Positions 50,007 to 58,756 of a DNA stretch of 64,000 bases are shown here, one piece after another (within the stretch, counting starts at the first letter, position 1; the number at the start of each line of letters is the position of its first letter). The translations under genes were made by a program, and so were the position numbers. The notes below the pieces were generated by a model. The model saw only the letters and a program-made list of their open reading frames with translations. It had not been told where the DNA came from and ran no database searches. Origin of the DNA: Caenimonas koreensis DSM 17982 (lineage in GTDB: Bacteria; Pseudomonadota; Gammaproteobacteria; Burkholderiales; Burkholderiaceae_C); NCBI RefSeq assembly GCF_009646335.1, contig NZ_WJBU01000011.1:62001-126000 (forward strand). The letters run 5' to 3'.

Positions 50007-51194
50007 TCAGCGCAGCTGTCCAATTGCTGCGTTGGCCGCGGCACGCGATTGCGCATCCAGGGCCAGCAGGTCGTCCAGCGATGCGGGCTTGGAGGGGGCA
50101 ACCGTCCCTAAAGTTGCAAGGTTCACACTGTGTATCTGGTCGAAACGGATGCGCTCGTCCAGGAACGCGGCCACTGCCACCTCATTGGCCGCATTCAGCA
50201 CGGCCGTTGTTCCCGGTGCTGCGGCCAGGCTCTCCCAGGCGAGCTGCAGCCCTGGGAAGCGCTCGCGGTGGCCGCGGCTGTCGAATGACTCGAAGGTCAT
50301 GTCGGCCAGCGACATGAAGTCCAGCGCCTGCGCGCCCGACTCGATGCGCTCGGGCCAGGCAAGGCCATAAGCAATCGGCACCCGCATGTCGGGCGTGCCC
50401 AGCTGGGCAACGACCGATGTGTCACGGTACTGCACCATGGAATGGATGACGCTCTGCGGATGGATCACCACTTCCAGCCGGTCAGGCTGCAGGCCAAACA
50501 GGTAACGCGCCTCGATCACTTCGAGCGCCTTGTTCATCATGGTCGCCGAGTCCACGGATATCTTGCGGCCCATCACCCAATTGGGATGCGCGCAAGCCTC
50601 TTGCGGCGTGACGTTGCGCAGCGTGGCAACTGCACGCGTGCGAAACGGCCCGCCCGAGGCAGTGAGGATGATCTTTTCAACCCGCGCGTTCCACGTGGCC
50701 GGATCTTCTGGCAGCGACTGGAAGATCGCCGAGTGTTCGCTGTCGATCGGCAGCAGTTTTGCTCCGCCCGACTTCACGGCTTCAAGAAAGAGCTCGCCGC
50801 CGACCACCAGGGCCTCTTTGTTGGCCAGCAGCAGCTTCTTGCCTGCCCGGGCCGCTGCGAGGCACGACTCGAGGCCCGCAGCGCCGACGATGGCGGCCAT
50901 GACGACATCGACCGACTCGTGCGACGCAATTTCGTCGATGGCGCGCTGGCCTGACATCACCTGGGTGGGCAGGCCTTCGGCTTTCAGCTTGTCCGCCAGC
51001 TCGCGGCCATGCGGCTCGCTGGCCATGACAGCAAAGGCGGGCCGGAACTGCGCACATTGCGCAAGCATCAAGTCAACCTTCGTCGCAGCGCTGAGCGCGA
51101 ATACCTCGAAGCGATCCGGATGCCGTGCGATCACGTCGAGCGTGTTCGCTCCGACGGAGCCCGTCGAGCCCAGGACCGATACGCGTTGCTTCAT
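50007..51194 (-). CDS. dxr: 1-deoxy-D-xylulose-5-phosphate reductoisomerase
   Basis: Dxr (IspC) makes methylerythritol phosphate, the committed step of isoprenoid synthesis. The 395-residue protein has the NADPH site SVLGSTGSVGANTLDVI, metal-binding residues in LPIDSEHSAIFQ and LTASGGPFR, and the substrate loop NWVMGRKISVDSATMMNKALE. The ATG at 51194 overlaps the cdsA stop by 4 nt; another ATG two codons upstream is possible. Confidence 0.97.
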   Translation of the reverse strand: MKQRVSVLGSTGSVGANTLDVIARHPDRFEVFALSAATKVDLMLAQCAQFRPAFAVMASEPHGRELADKLKAEGLPTQVMSGQRAIDEIASHESVDVVMAAIVGAAGLESCLAAARAGKKLLLANKEALVVGGELFLEAVKSGGAKLLPIDSEHSAIFQSLPEDPATWNARVEKIILTASGGPFRTRAVATLRNVTPQEACAHPNWVMGRKISVDSATMMNKALEVIEARYLFGLQPDRLEVVIHPQSVIHSMVQYRDTSVVAQLGTPDMRVPIAYGLAWPERIESGAQALDFMSLADMTFESFDSRGHRERFPGLQLAWESLAAAPGTTAVLNAANEVAVAAFLDERIRFDQIHSVNLATLGTVAPSKPASLDDLLALDAQSRAAANAAIGQLR

Positions 51195-52045
51195 TGCCAT
51201 GCCAGGGAGCTGACCATCATGGCCAGCGGCAACGTGGGAAGCAGCGCATCGACCCGGTCGAGCACACCGCCGTGCCCCGGCAACAGGCCGCTCGAATCTT
51301 TGGCACCAGCGCTGCGCTTGACCAGCGACTCTGCCAGGTCGCCCACCACGCTCATCGCTGCGAGGAAAACGGCTGCCACCAGCAGCAGCCACCAGCTCTG
51401 GGCCGCAAGCCGCGAAAAGAGGCTGGGAACTGCGGCGTTGAATTCACGATCAGCGAACGTCCACGCGACCGCGAGCACGACCACCCCGAGCATCCCGCCC
51501 CACACACCTTCCCAGCTCTTGCCGGGGCTGATTGCGGGCGCGAGTTTGCGCTTGGTGAATTTCAGGCCGAAGGCACGGCCTGCGAAGTAGGCAAAGATGT
51601 CCGCCACCCAGACCAGTACGAGCAGTGACAACAGAAAATTGATACCAATGACACGGGCCTGCGCCACGGCCAGCCAGGCAACCCACAGTGCCAGCACGCC
51701 ACCGGCAATCCGGATGGCCTTTGGGATACGCGGCCAGCCGGCGACACCCGCCCGAATCAGGAAGGCGCCCGCAATGACCCAGAACGCGCTGGCCACGGTC
51801 CAGACCAGCCCGAGTGACTGGCCCAGCAAGCCAGCAGCCCATGACGCAGCGCAAGCTGCCAGGCAAACCGCACCGAGCGCGACCGAGCCAGCCGGGCCCA
51901 GTCCATTGAGCTTGCCCCATTCCCACGCGCCGGCCGCGATCAACACCAGCGCCACGGCGCAAAACGGCGTCGGCGAAGGCCAGAACAGGGCAGGCAACAG
52001 GATGGCCAGCAGGACGATGGCCGTGATGATTCGCTGCTTGAGCAT
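51191..52045 (-). CDS. cdsA: Phosphatidate cytidylyltransferase
   Basis: CdsA makes CDP-diacylglycerol for all phospholipids. The 284-residue protein has about eight membrane segments and the family signature near residues 245-270: SLVKRSAGAKDSSGLLPGHG followed by GVLDRVD. It lies 12 nt after uppS. Confidence 0.96.
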   Translation of the reverse strand: MLKQRIITAIVLLAILLPALFWPSPTPFCAVALVLIAAGAWEWGKLNGLGPAGSVALGAVCLAACAASWAAGLLGQSLGLVWTVASAFWVIAGAFLIRAGVAGWPRIPKAIRIAGGVLALWVAWLAVAQARVIGINFLLSLLVLVWVADIFAYFAGRAFGLKFTKRKLAPAISPGKSWEGVWGGMLGVVVLAVAWTFADREFNAAVPSLFSRLAAQSWWLLLVAAVFLAAMSVVGDLAESLVKRSAGAKDSSGLLPGHGGVLDRVDALLPTLPLAMMVSSLAWQ

Positions 52046-52057
52046 GGAGTGCGGGGC

Positions 52058-52777
52058 CTACGCGACGAGCCGCTTGGCGCGCGGTGCGACTTGCTCGGTC
52101 GTCTTTCCGAAACGGCGTTCGCGTGTCGCGTAGTCAGCCAGGGCTTCATCAAGCGCGGCGGCATCGAAGTCAGGCCACAGCTTGTCGCTGAAGTAGAGCT
52201 CGGTGTACGCAGACTGCCACAGCAGGAAGTTCGACAGGCGCCGCTCGCCGCCTGTGCGGATGATCAGGTCGGGGTCTGGCACGTGGGCCAGCGCCATCGC
52301 GCCTGCCAGGCTCGATTCAGTGATCGGCTCGCCGGCCGCTGCCAGTTTGGCGGCTGCCTGCGCAATATCCCATCGGCCGCCGTAGTTGAAGCAGACGTTG
52401 CAAATCAGGCGCGTGTTGGCAGCCGTCGCGCGCTCCGCATTCGCCAGGCCATTGCGAACCATTTCCGGGAGCGCCGTGCGATCACCGACGAAATGCACTC
52501 GAACACCTTCTTCGCTGAGCAGCGGCACTTCACGCGCGAGTGCATGCATGAGCAACGCCATCAGGCTGGAGACCTCTTCAGCAGGGCGATTCCAGTTTTC
52601 GGACGAGAACGCGAAGACGGTCAGCACCTTCACGCCGCGCTCGCCGCAGCGGCGCACGCAGGCCCGCAACGCATCCATGCCCTTCTTGTGGCCAGCCGCG
52701 CGCGGCAGGAAACGGCGTATGGCCCAGCGGCCATTGCCATCCATGACGATTGCGACGTGGTGCGGGACGGCGAACAT
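52058..52777 (-). CDS. uppS: Undecaprenyl diphosphate synthase
   Basis: UppS makes the C55 lipid carrier for cell-wall sugars. The 239-residue cis-prenyltransferase has VAIVMDGNGRWAIRR (catalytic Asp), GHKKGMDALR, VFAFSSENWNRP and the C-terminal IRTGGERRLSNFLLWQSAYT and FSDKLWPDF. It lies 14 nt after frr. Confidence 0.97.
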   Translation of the reverse strand: MFAVPHHVAIVMDGNGRWAIRRFLPRAAGHKKGMDALRACVRRCGERGVKVLTVFAFSSENWNRPAEEVSSLMALLMHALAREVPLLSEEGVRVHFVGDRTALPEMVRNGLANAERATAANTRLICNVCFNYGGRWDIAQAAAKLAAAGEPITESSLAGAMALAHVPDPDLIIRTGGERRLSNFLLWQSAYTELYFSDKLWPDFDAAALDEALADYATRERRFGKTTEQVAPRAKRLVA

Positions 52778-52791
52778 GCGGAGTCTGGCCG

Positions 52792-53355
52792 TCAGACAGC
52801 CAGGATGTCCTGTTCCTTGGCGTGGACCAGCTGGTCGATGTCCGCGATGTGCCGGTCGGTGATCTTCTGGATGTCGGCTTCCGAGCGCTTCTGGTCGTCT
52901 TCAGAAACGCTTTTGTCCTTGACCAGCTTCTTGACATGATCATTCGCGTCGCGGCGCAGGTTGCGCACGGCGATCTTGGCGCTCTCGCCTTCGTGGCGCA
53001 CGATCTTGGTCATCTCCTTGCGGCGCTCTTCGCTCATGAGCGGCATCGGCACGCGAATCAGGTCGCCCATCGACGCAGGGTTGAGGCCGAGGTCGCTGTC
53101 GCGGATGGCCTTTTCGATCTTCGGGCCCATGCCCTTTTCCCAAGGCTGCACGCTCAATGTGCGGGCATCGAGCAAGGACACGTTCGCGACCTGGCTGATT
53201 GGCACCGAGGAGCCGTAGTAATCGACATGCACCGTGTCGAGCGCACCCGGGCTCGCACGCCCGGTACGGATCTTGGACAGGTTCACCTTGAACGCGGCGA
53301 TGGACTGGTCCATCTTCGCTTCCATGTTCTTCTTGATTTCGGGAATCGTATTCAT
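52792..53355 (-). CDS. frr: Ribosome recycling factor
   Basis: RRF splits post-termination ribosomes together with EF-G. The 187-residue protein has the expected length, the helical bundle sequence [18 protein letters not shown] with the conserved RTGRA, and the C-terminal [14 protein letters not shown]. It lies 13 nt after pyrH. Confidence 0.98.
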   Translation of the reverse strand: MNTIPEIKKNMEAKMDQSIAAFKVNLSKIRTGRASPGALDTVHVDYYGSSVPISQVANVSLLDARTLSVQPWEKGMGPKIEKAIRDSDLGLNPASMGDLIRVPMPLMSEERRKEMTKIVRHEGESAKIAVRNLRRDANDHVKKLVKDKSVSEDDQKRSEADIQKITDRHIADIDQLVHAKEQDILAV

Positions 53356-53368
53356 CGTCTTTCGCTCC

Positions 53369-54091
53369 TCATGCGTAAACGAGCGTGCCTTCGTCCTCGC
53401 CCATCACCACTCGTTTCAGAGCGCCATGCTTGAAGATGGAAAACACTTTGATCGGGAGTTTCTGGTCGCGGCAAAGAGCGAACGCTGTCGCATCCATGAT
53501 GCCGAGATTTTGCGCCATCGCTTCGTCAAACGAAATTTTTGTATAGCGAGTGGCTGAGGGATCTTTCTTGGGGTCGGCCGAGTAAACGCCATCGACCTTC
53601 GTGGCCTTGAGCACAAGCTCCGCACCGATCTCAGCGCCGCGCAACGCAGCAGCAGTATCGGTCGTGAAGAACGGGTTGCCGGTGCCGGCCGCGAAGACGA
53701 CAACCTTGCCTTCTTCGAGGTACTGCAGCGCCTTCGGGCGCACATACGGCTCGACGACCTGCTCGATGGCAATGGCCGACATCACACGGGCGGTCAGGCC
53801 CTGCTTGTTCATCGCATCGGCCAGCGCCAGCGAGTTCATCACCGTGGCCAGCATGCCCATGTAGTCGGCCGTTGCGCGGTCCATGCCAACTGCGCCGCCC
53901 GCCACACCGCGGAAGATGTTGCCGCCACCAATGACGATGGCCACTTCCACGCCCATGTTCACGACCTCGGCGACTTCCTCGACCATGCGAACGATGGTGG
54001 CGCGGTTGATGCCAAAGGCGTCGTCGCCCATGAGCGCCTCGCCCGACAGCTTCAGCAAAATTCGCTTGTGGGCGGGACGGGCGTCGGGCAT
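53369..54091 (-). CDS. pyrH: Uridylate kinase
   Basis: PyrH phosphorylates UMP to UDP. The 240-residue amino-acid-kinase fold protein has [42 protein letters not shown] and [17 protein letters not shown]. The ATG at 54091 is chosen over an upstream in-frame start that would enter the hairpin between tsf and pyrH. Confidence 0.98.
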   Translation of the reverse strand: MPDARPAHKRILLKLSGEALMGDDAFGINRATIVRMVEEVAEVVNMGVEVAIVIGGGNIFRGVAGGAVGMDRATADYMGMLATVMNSLALADAMNKQGLTARVMSAIAIEQVVEPYVRPKALQYLEEGKVVVFAAGTGNPFFTTDTAAALRGAEIGAELVLKATKVDGVYSADPKKDPSATRYTKISFDEAMAQNLGIMDATAFALCRDQKLPIKVFSIFKHGALKRVVMGEDEGTLVYA

Positions 54092-54128
54092 GGGTAAGGC
54101 TCCTGTTGTTCGAATTGGCCGAGAGTTT

Positions 54129-54148
54129 AGCCGCCCCGTCGGGCGGCT
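54129..54148 (-). other. Stable hairpin between tsf and pyrH
   Basis: AGCCGCCC (54129-54136) pairs perfectly with GGGCGGCT (54141-54148) around a 4-nt loop. There is no T-tract on either side, so it is more likely a processing or stabilising hairpin in the tsf-pyrH message than a terminator. Confidence 0.5.
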
Positions 54149-54155
54149 GGTCGCA

Positions 54156-55076
54156 TTAAGCGCCTTGCTTGGCAGCAGCAACTTGCGCAGCCACTTCAGC
54201 AGCGAAGTCGTCGACCTTCTTCTCGATGCCCTCGCCCACGACGTAGAGCGTGAACGCCTTGACCGTGGTGTTCGCGGCCTTGAGCATCTGCTCGACGGTT
54301 TGCTTGTCGTTCTTCACGAACGGCTGGGGCAGCAACGAGACTTCCTTGAGGAACTTCTGCACGCCGCCCTCAATGCGCTTGGCGACGATTTCGTCAGACT
54401 GCACGGGCTTGCCGGCGGCTTCAGCGGCCTTGCGGTCTTCGTCAGCCTTGGCAGCCGCGACAGAACGCTCCTTGGCCACCAGGTCGGCAGGCACGTCGGC
54501 AGCAGCAAGTGCCACCGGCTTCATCGCGGCAACGTGCATCGCCACGTCCTTGGCGGCGGTTTCGTCGCCTTCGTACTCCACCAGCACGCCAATGCGCGTG
54601 CCGTGCAGGTAGGAAGCGACCTTGACGCCAGCGGTGCGCTTGAAGCGGCGAAAGCTCATGTTCTCGCCGATCTTGCCGATCAGGCCCTTGCGCACATCTT
54701 CCAGGGTGGGGCCAAAGCCGTCCTGCGTGTAAGCCAGTGCGCCGAGCGCAGCCACATCGGCCGGATTGTTCCTGGCGACCAGTTGCGCTGCCGCATTGGC
54801 CAGTGCCAGGAAGCTGTCGTTCTTGGTGACGAAGTCGGTTTCGCAGTTCGTCTCGAGGATCGCGCCGACATCGCCTTCGATCACGGCGGTGATCACGCCT
54901 TCAGCGGTGATACGCGCAGCGGCCTTGCCGGCCTTGTTGCCGAGCTTGACGCGCAGCAGTTCTTCAGCTTTTTCGAAGTTGCCGTCCGCCTCGGTCAGCG
55001 CCTTCTTGCATTCCATCATGGGCGCATCGGTCTTGGCGCGGAGTTCGGCGACCATGCTTGCGGTAATTGCAGCCAT
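54156..55076 (-). CDS. tsf: Translation elongation factor Ts
   Basis: EF-Ts exchanges GDP for GTP on EF-Tu. The 306-residue protein starts [20 protein letters not shown] and has the conserved [14 protein letters not shown], the [10 protein letters not shown] core motif and the C-terminal dimer-like repeat with [12 protein letters not shown]. It is the second gene after rpsB, with a terminator-like hairpin between. Confidence 0.98.
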   Translation of the reverse strand: MAAITASMVAELRAKTDAPMMECKKALTEADGNFEKAEELLRVKLGNKAGKAAARITAEGVITAVIEGDVGAILETNCETDFVTKNDSFLALANAAAQLVARNNPADVAALGALAYTQDGFGPTLEDVRKGLIGKIGENMSFRRFKRTAGVKVASYLHGTRIGVLVEYEGDETAAKDVAMHVAAMKPVALAAADVPADLVAKERSVAAAKADEDRKAAEAAGKPVQSDEIVAKRIEGGVQKFLKEVSLLPQPFVKNDKQTVEQMLKAANTTVKAFTLYVVGEGIEKKVDDFAAEVAAQVAAAKQGA

Positions 55077-55100
55077 TTTTTTTGCCTTTACGGTTCAGTT

Positions 55101-55115
55101 CAATTCAATTCAATT
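55101..55115. repeat. Pentanucleotide tandem repeat in the tsf leader
   Basis: CAATT is repeated three times in tandem, with a further degenerate unit before it. It lies 25 nt upstream of the tsf start codon, on the non-coding side, between the hairpin and the ribosome-binding site AAAGG. Confidence 0.6.
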
Positions 55116-55116
55116 G

Positions 55117-55144
55117 TGAAAAAGGGGCTCGAAAGCCCCCTTTT
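55117..55144 (-). terminator. Terminator or attenuator between rpsB and tsf
   Basis: Read on the minus strand, GGGGCT-TTCG-AGCCCC forms a 6-bp stem with the very stable TTCG loop, followed by five T. It can partly end transcription after rpsB and so lower tsf. The sequence is also a fair terminator on the plus strand. Confidence 0.65.
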
Positions 55145-55163
55145 CGCTTGGCGGGCACGCAAC

Positions 55164-55916
55164 TCAGGCGGCGGCGCCTTCCTTCACTTCGACGAATTCG
55201 TCGCCGGCCTCGGACACGGCCTTGACCACGTCGTTCACGGCATTGGAGCGGCCTTCGAGGATCGCGTCGGCAACGCCGCGGGCGTACAGCGTCACGGCCT
55301 TGGCCGAGTCGTCGTTACCGGGGATGACGTAGTCGATGCCTTCGGGCGAGTGGTTGGTGTCCACAACGCCGATCAGCGGAATGCCGAGCTTCTTGGCTTC
55401 GGAGACGGCGATCTTGTGGAAGCCGACGTCGATCACGAAGATGGCGTCCGGCAGGGCATTCATGTCCTGGATGCCGCCGATGTCCTTCTCGAGCTTTTCC
55501 ATTTCGCGGGCGAACATGAGCTGCTCTTTCTTGCTCATGGCTTCCAGGCCGCCTTCGAGCTGGGCCTTCATGTCCTTCAGGCGCTTGATCGATGTCTTGA
55601 CGGTCTTGAAGTTGGTCAGCATGCCGCCGAGCCAGCGCTGGTCGACGAAAGGCACGCCGGCGCGGCGGGCTTCTGCAGCGACTGTCTCACGGGCCTGGCG
55701 CTTGGTGCCGACCATGAGGATCGTGCCGCGGTTGGCGGACAGCTGCTTGATGAACTTGGTGGCCTCTTCGTAGAGCGGGAGCGTCTTCTCGAGGTTGATG
55801 ATGTGAATCTTGTTGCGATGACCGAAGATGTACGGAGCCATCTTGGGGTTCCAGAAGCGGGTCTGGTGTCCGAAATGGACGCCGGCTTCCAGCATTTCGC
55901 GCATGGAGACTGCCAT
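55164..55916 (-). CDS. rpsB: 30S ribosomal protein S2
   Basis: S2 is a late-assembling protein of the small subunit. The 250-residue protein starts [20 protein letters not shown] and has the family blocks [35 protein letters not shown] and [20 protein letters not shown]. It heads the rpsB-tsf-pyrH-frr block. Confidence 0.98.
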   Translation of the reverse strand: MAVSMREMLEAGVHFGHQTRFWNPKMAPYIFGHRNKIHIINLEKTLPLYEEATKFIKQLSANRGTILMVGTKRQARETVAAEARRAGVPFVDQRWLGGMLTNFKTVKTSIKRLKDMKAQLEGGLEAMSKKEQLMFAREMEKLEKDIGGIQDMNALPDAIFVIDVGFHKIAVSEAKKLGIPLIGVVDTNHSPEGIDYVIPGNDDSAKAVTLYARGVADAILEGRSNAVNDVVKAVSEAGDEFVEVKEGAAA

Positions 55917-55968
55917 GAGAATTTCCTAAAGGTTGGGTCTAAAATCCGGCCCGAATTGAGCTGCCTCG

Positions 55969-55988
55969 CGAAGGGTGATTTCCCTTCG
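55969..55988 (-). promoter_or_regulatory. Hairpin in the rpsB upstream region
   Basis: CGAAGGG (55969-55975) and CCCTTCG (55982-55988) form a perfect 7-bp stem with a 6-nt loop, about 55 nt before the rpsB start. Leaders of rpsB often fold into a structure bound by S2 itself; this could be part of one. I see no convincing promoter for either rpsB or the divergent amidase in this 184-bp gap. Confidence 0.4.
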
Positions 55989-56100
55989 AATGCATCACAA
56001 CACCTGGGTGGGCTGGATCAGCGATTTTGTTGTGCTGACAGCGCCAGACGCACTACGCGCCCGCCACCCAGCAAAACCCAAAGATTGTAGCACGCACCCG

Positions 56101-57471
56101 ATGACGCAGCCCCCTCGCCCCGACCTCACCGCCACGCGGGAGCGCCTTCTGGCTGGCCAGACAACCGTTGCTGCCGAGCTGGAAACCTCGCTCGCCATCG
56201 CGCAGTCGCCGGCCAACCGCCACACCTTCCTGGCACCGGACTTCGACAGCGTCCGCCACGCCGGCGCCCAGCCCCACTTGCACCACAGCCGGCTGGCCGG
56301 GCTTGCCGTCTCGATCAAGGATCTCTTCGATATCGCAGGCCAGCCGTCCCTTGCGGGATCGAAAGTGCTGGCGGCTGCCCCGCCCGCCGCATCCGACTGC
56401 CCCGCCGTCGCCGCGCTCAAGGCAGGTGGCGGCATCGTGCTGGGCCGCACGAACATGACCGAATTTGCGTTCTCAGGCATCGGCGTCAATCCGCACTACG
56501 GCACGCCGGTGAATCCCGCCGACACGCAAACGCCCCGCATCCCCGGCGGCTCTTCGTCAGGCGCGGCGGTATCGGTCGCGACAGGCGCCGCGTTCATCGG
56601 CCTGGGCTCGGACACGGGCGGCTCGATCCGCATTCCGGCTGCGCTATGCGGCATCGTCGGGTTCAAGAACACGGCGCGCCTGACTTCCACCCAAGGGGCA
56701 GTACCCCTGTCCACGACACTCGATACGGCTTGCGCCATGACGCGCTCCGTGCGCGACGCGATCCTGGCGCACGAGGTCCTCGCGAACCGAACGGTGGCCC
56801 GATCGTCAACGCCCCTGTCGGGCATGCGACTGGCCGTCGCGCGCACGACCATGCTCGACTCGCTCGACGCCCAGGTTGCCACCGCCTTCGAGCAAACACT
56901 TCGCACCCTGCGCGACGCCGGCGCGAGCATCCAGGAGATTCCACTCGATGCCATTCGTGACCTGGGCGCCCTGCAAGCCACTGGCGGCTTCACAGGCGCC
57001 GAAGCCTACGCATGGCATCGCTTGTTGCTTGCGCGCGCCGCAGAGGACTATGACCAGCGCGTGCGCGTGCGCCTGGAGCGCGGCGCCAACATGAAAGCCT
57101 TTGAATACCTGGAACTCGCACAGGCTCGCCAGAGCTGGATCGCGCGCGTCGGCGAGGCGCTTGCCGGCTTCGACGCCGTGCTGTCACCCACCGTGCCCAT
57201 CGTCGCGCCACCTATCGACCAGGTGCGGCCGGCCAAACCAGGCGAAGACGCGAAGGCGCTCGACGACGAGTTTTTCCGCGTCAACGCCCTGCTCCTTCGC
57301 AACACGAGCGTCGTGAACATGCTTGACGGCTGCGCCATCTCCATCCCCTGCCATGCGCCGGGCACACTGCCAGTGGGCCTGATGATCTGGCAGCAGTCGA
57401 TGCACGACGACACCGTGCTGCAGGTCGCCCTGCAGGCGGAAGCTGCTCTGGCGAAGGCACTGCGCGCATGA
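56101..57471 (+). CDS. Amidase (amidase signature family)
   Basis: The 456-residue protein has the Ser-cisSer-Lys triad of the family: Lys73 in AVSIKDLFDIAG, the cis-serine in GGSSSGAA (near 152) and Ser175 in GSDTGGSIRIPAALCG. It hydrolyses an amide bond; it is not the GatA subunit, since no gatB or gatC is present. Its neighbour, an FAD-dependent D-amino-acid dehydrogenase overlapping by 4 nt, suggests it may release an amino acid from an amide. The ATG at 56101 is used; no clear ribosome-binding site is present. Confidence 0.87.
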   Translation: MTQPPRPDLTATRERLLAGQTTVAAELETSLAIAQSPANRHTFLAPDFDSVRHAGAQPHLHHSRLAGLAVSIKDLFDIAGQPSLAGSKVLAAAPPAASDCPAVAALKAGGGIVLGRTNMTEFAFSGIGVNPHYGTPVNPADTQTPRIPGGSSSGAAVSVATGAAFIGLGSDTGGSIRIPAALCGIVGFKNTARLTSTQGAVPLSTTLDTACAMTRSVRDAILAHEVLANRTVARSSTPLSGMRLAVARTTMLDSLDAQVATAFEQTLRTLRDAGASIQEIPLDAIRDLGALQATGGFTGAEAYAWHRLLLARAAEDYDQRVRVRLERGANMKAFEYLELAQARQSWIARVGEALAGFDAVLSPTVPIVAPPIDQVRPAKPGEDAKALDDEFFRVNALLLRNTSVVNMLDGCAISIPCHAPGTLPVGLMIWQQSMHDDTVLQVALQAEAALAKALRA

Positions 57472-58742
57472 AGATCGCTGTCGTCGGCGCCGGCATCATC
57501 GGCGTCACCACCGCGTTTGAGCTCGCGCAGGATGGTCATGAGGTCACTGTCATCGAGCGCCGCTCATCCGTGGCTGAAGAAACCAGTTTCGCCAACGCCG
57601 GCGTGGTCGCGCCCGGCTACGTCACGCCGTGGGCAGCGCCCGGCATGCCCGCGAAAGTCGCGAGCTACCTGCTGAGCGAACATGCGCCCGTGCGCGTCTG
57701 CCTGCCGCTTTCGCGCGCCGAAATCAGCTGGATGTGGCGCTGGTACCGCGCGTGCGATCTCAAGACCTACTCCGCGAACCGGTTGCGGCTGCAGCGCCTT
57801 GCGTTCTACAGCCGCCAGCGCCTGCACGCGATCACCGAGGAGCACGGCATCGAGTACGAGCGAAGCAGCGGCTACATGGTGCTGCTGCGCGGCGAGAAAG
57901 ACCGCAAGCTCGTGCAGCCCGGCCTGCAAGTGCTGCGCGACGCAGGCGTGACGTTCAGCGAGATCAGCGCCGAAGATGCGCGCCTCATCGAGCCGGCGAT
58001 CAACCCGGACACCGAATTCGCCGGCGCCGTGCACCTGCCGCAGGACGAAGTTGGCAACTGTCGGCAGTTCGCGCTTTTGCTCAAAGGCGCGGCGCAAGCG
58101 CATGGCGTGAATTTCGAATTCAACACAGCCGTTCACGAGATTCACGCTTCAGAGCACGGTGCACTTTCGACATGGGTCCTGGGCGAGCCCGCGCCGGTGC
58201 GCAGGCGCTTCGACGCCATCGTCGTCTGCGGCGGCATTGACTCCGCGCGTTTGCTGGCGCCTGCCGGCCTGCACGTGCCGCTCGCGGCCGTGCACGGTTA
58301 CTCGATCAGCGCGCCCATCCGCGAGCCGCTCAACGCGCCGCGCAGCGCCTTGATGGACGAGCGGTTCAAGGTGGCGATTTCGCGCCTGGGCAATCGCGTG
58401 CGTGTCGCAGGCAGTGCCGAGATCGGCGGCGACCCGGCTCGCAAGCGTCCGAAGGCGATCCAGACGCTGTACAAAGTCCTGCGCGACTGGTTCCCCGGCG
58501 CAGCCCAACTGGCGAATACAGGTGCAGCGGTCCAAGAGTGGAAAGGCGCACGGCCCATGCTGCCGGACGGCCCACCCCTGATCGGCGCCACGAAAGTGCC
58601 GGGGCTGTGGATCAACCTGGGCCACGGCTCGAGCGGCTGGGCCTTGTCGTGCGGCAGCGCGCGGGCGCTGGCCGACCTGATGGCCCAGCGGCAACCAGAA
58701 GTGGACATGGAAGGCCTCGGCGTGGAACGATGGGCCCTCTGA
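57468..58742 (+). CDS. dadA: D-amino acid dehydrogenase (DadA-like FAD oxidoreductase)
   Basis: The 424-residue protein begins with the FAD site IAVVGAGIIGVTTAFELAQD (GxGxxG at 7-12) and has EETSFANAGVVAPGYVTPWA, typical of small-subunit D-amino acid dehydrogenases, and GARPMLPDGPPLIG with GLWINLGHGSSGW near the end. It oxidises D-amino acids to keto acids and passes electrons to the respiratory chain. Overlap with the amidase stop implies co-translation. Exact substrate not visible. Confidence 0.87.
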   Translation: MKIAVVGAGIIGVTTAFELAQDGHEVTVIERRSSVAEETSFANAGVVAPGYVTPWAAPGMPAKVASYLLSEHAPVRVCLPLSRAEISWMWRWYRACDLKTYSANRLRLQRLAFYSRQRLHAITEEHGIEYERSSGYMVLLRGEKDRKLVQPGLQVLRDAGVTFSEISAEDARLIEPAINPDTEFAGAVHLPQDEVGNCRQFALLLKGAAQAHGVNFEFNTAVHEIHASEHGALSTWVLGEPAPVRRRFDAIVVCGGIDSARLLAPAGLHVPLAAVHGYSISAPIREPLNAPRSALMDERFKVAISRLGNRVRVAGSAEIGGDPARKRPKAIQTLYKVLRDWFPGAAQLANTGAAVQEWKGARPMLPDGPPLIGATKVPGLWINLGHGSSGWALSCGSARALADLMAQRQPEVDMEGLGVERWAL

Positions 58743-58756
58743 CCCCAAATACCCGC

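Noticed and set aside
54129..54148. Hairpin between tsf and pyrH as an intrinsic terminator
   Set aside because: The stem is perfect but there is no T-tract on either strand, and pyrH is normally co-transcribed with tsf.
55940..55945. TAAAAT as a -10 for the amidase gene
   Set aside because: It is about 155 nt from the amidase start, lacks a matching -35, and lies in the rpsB leader region.
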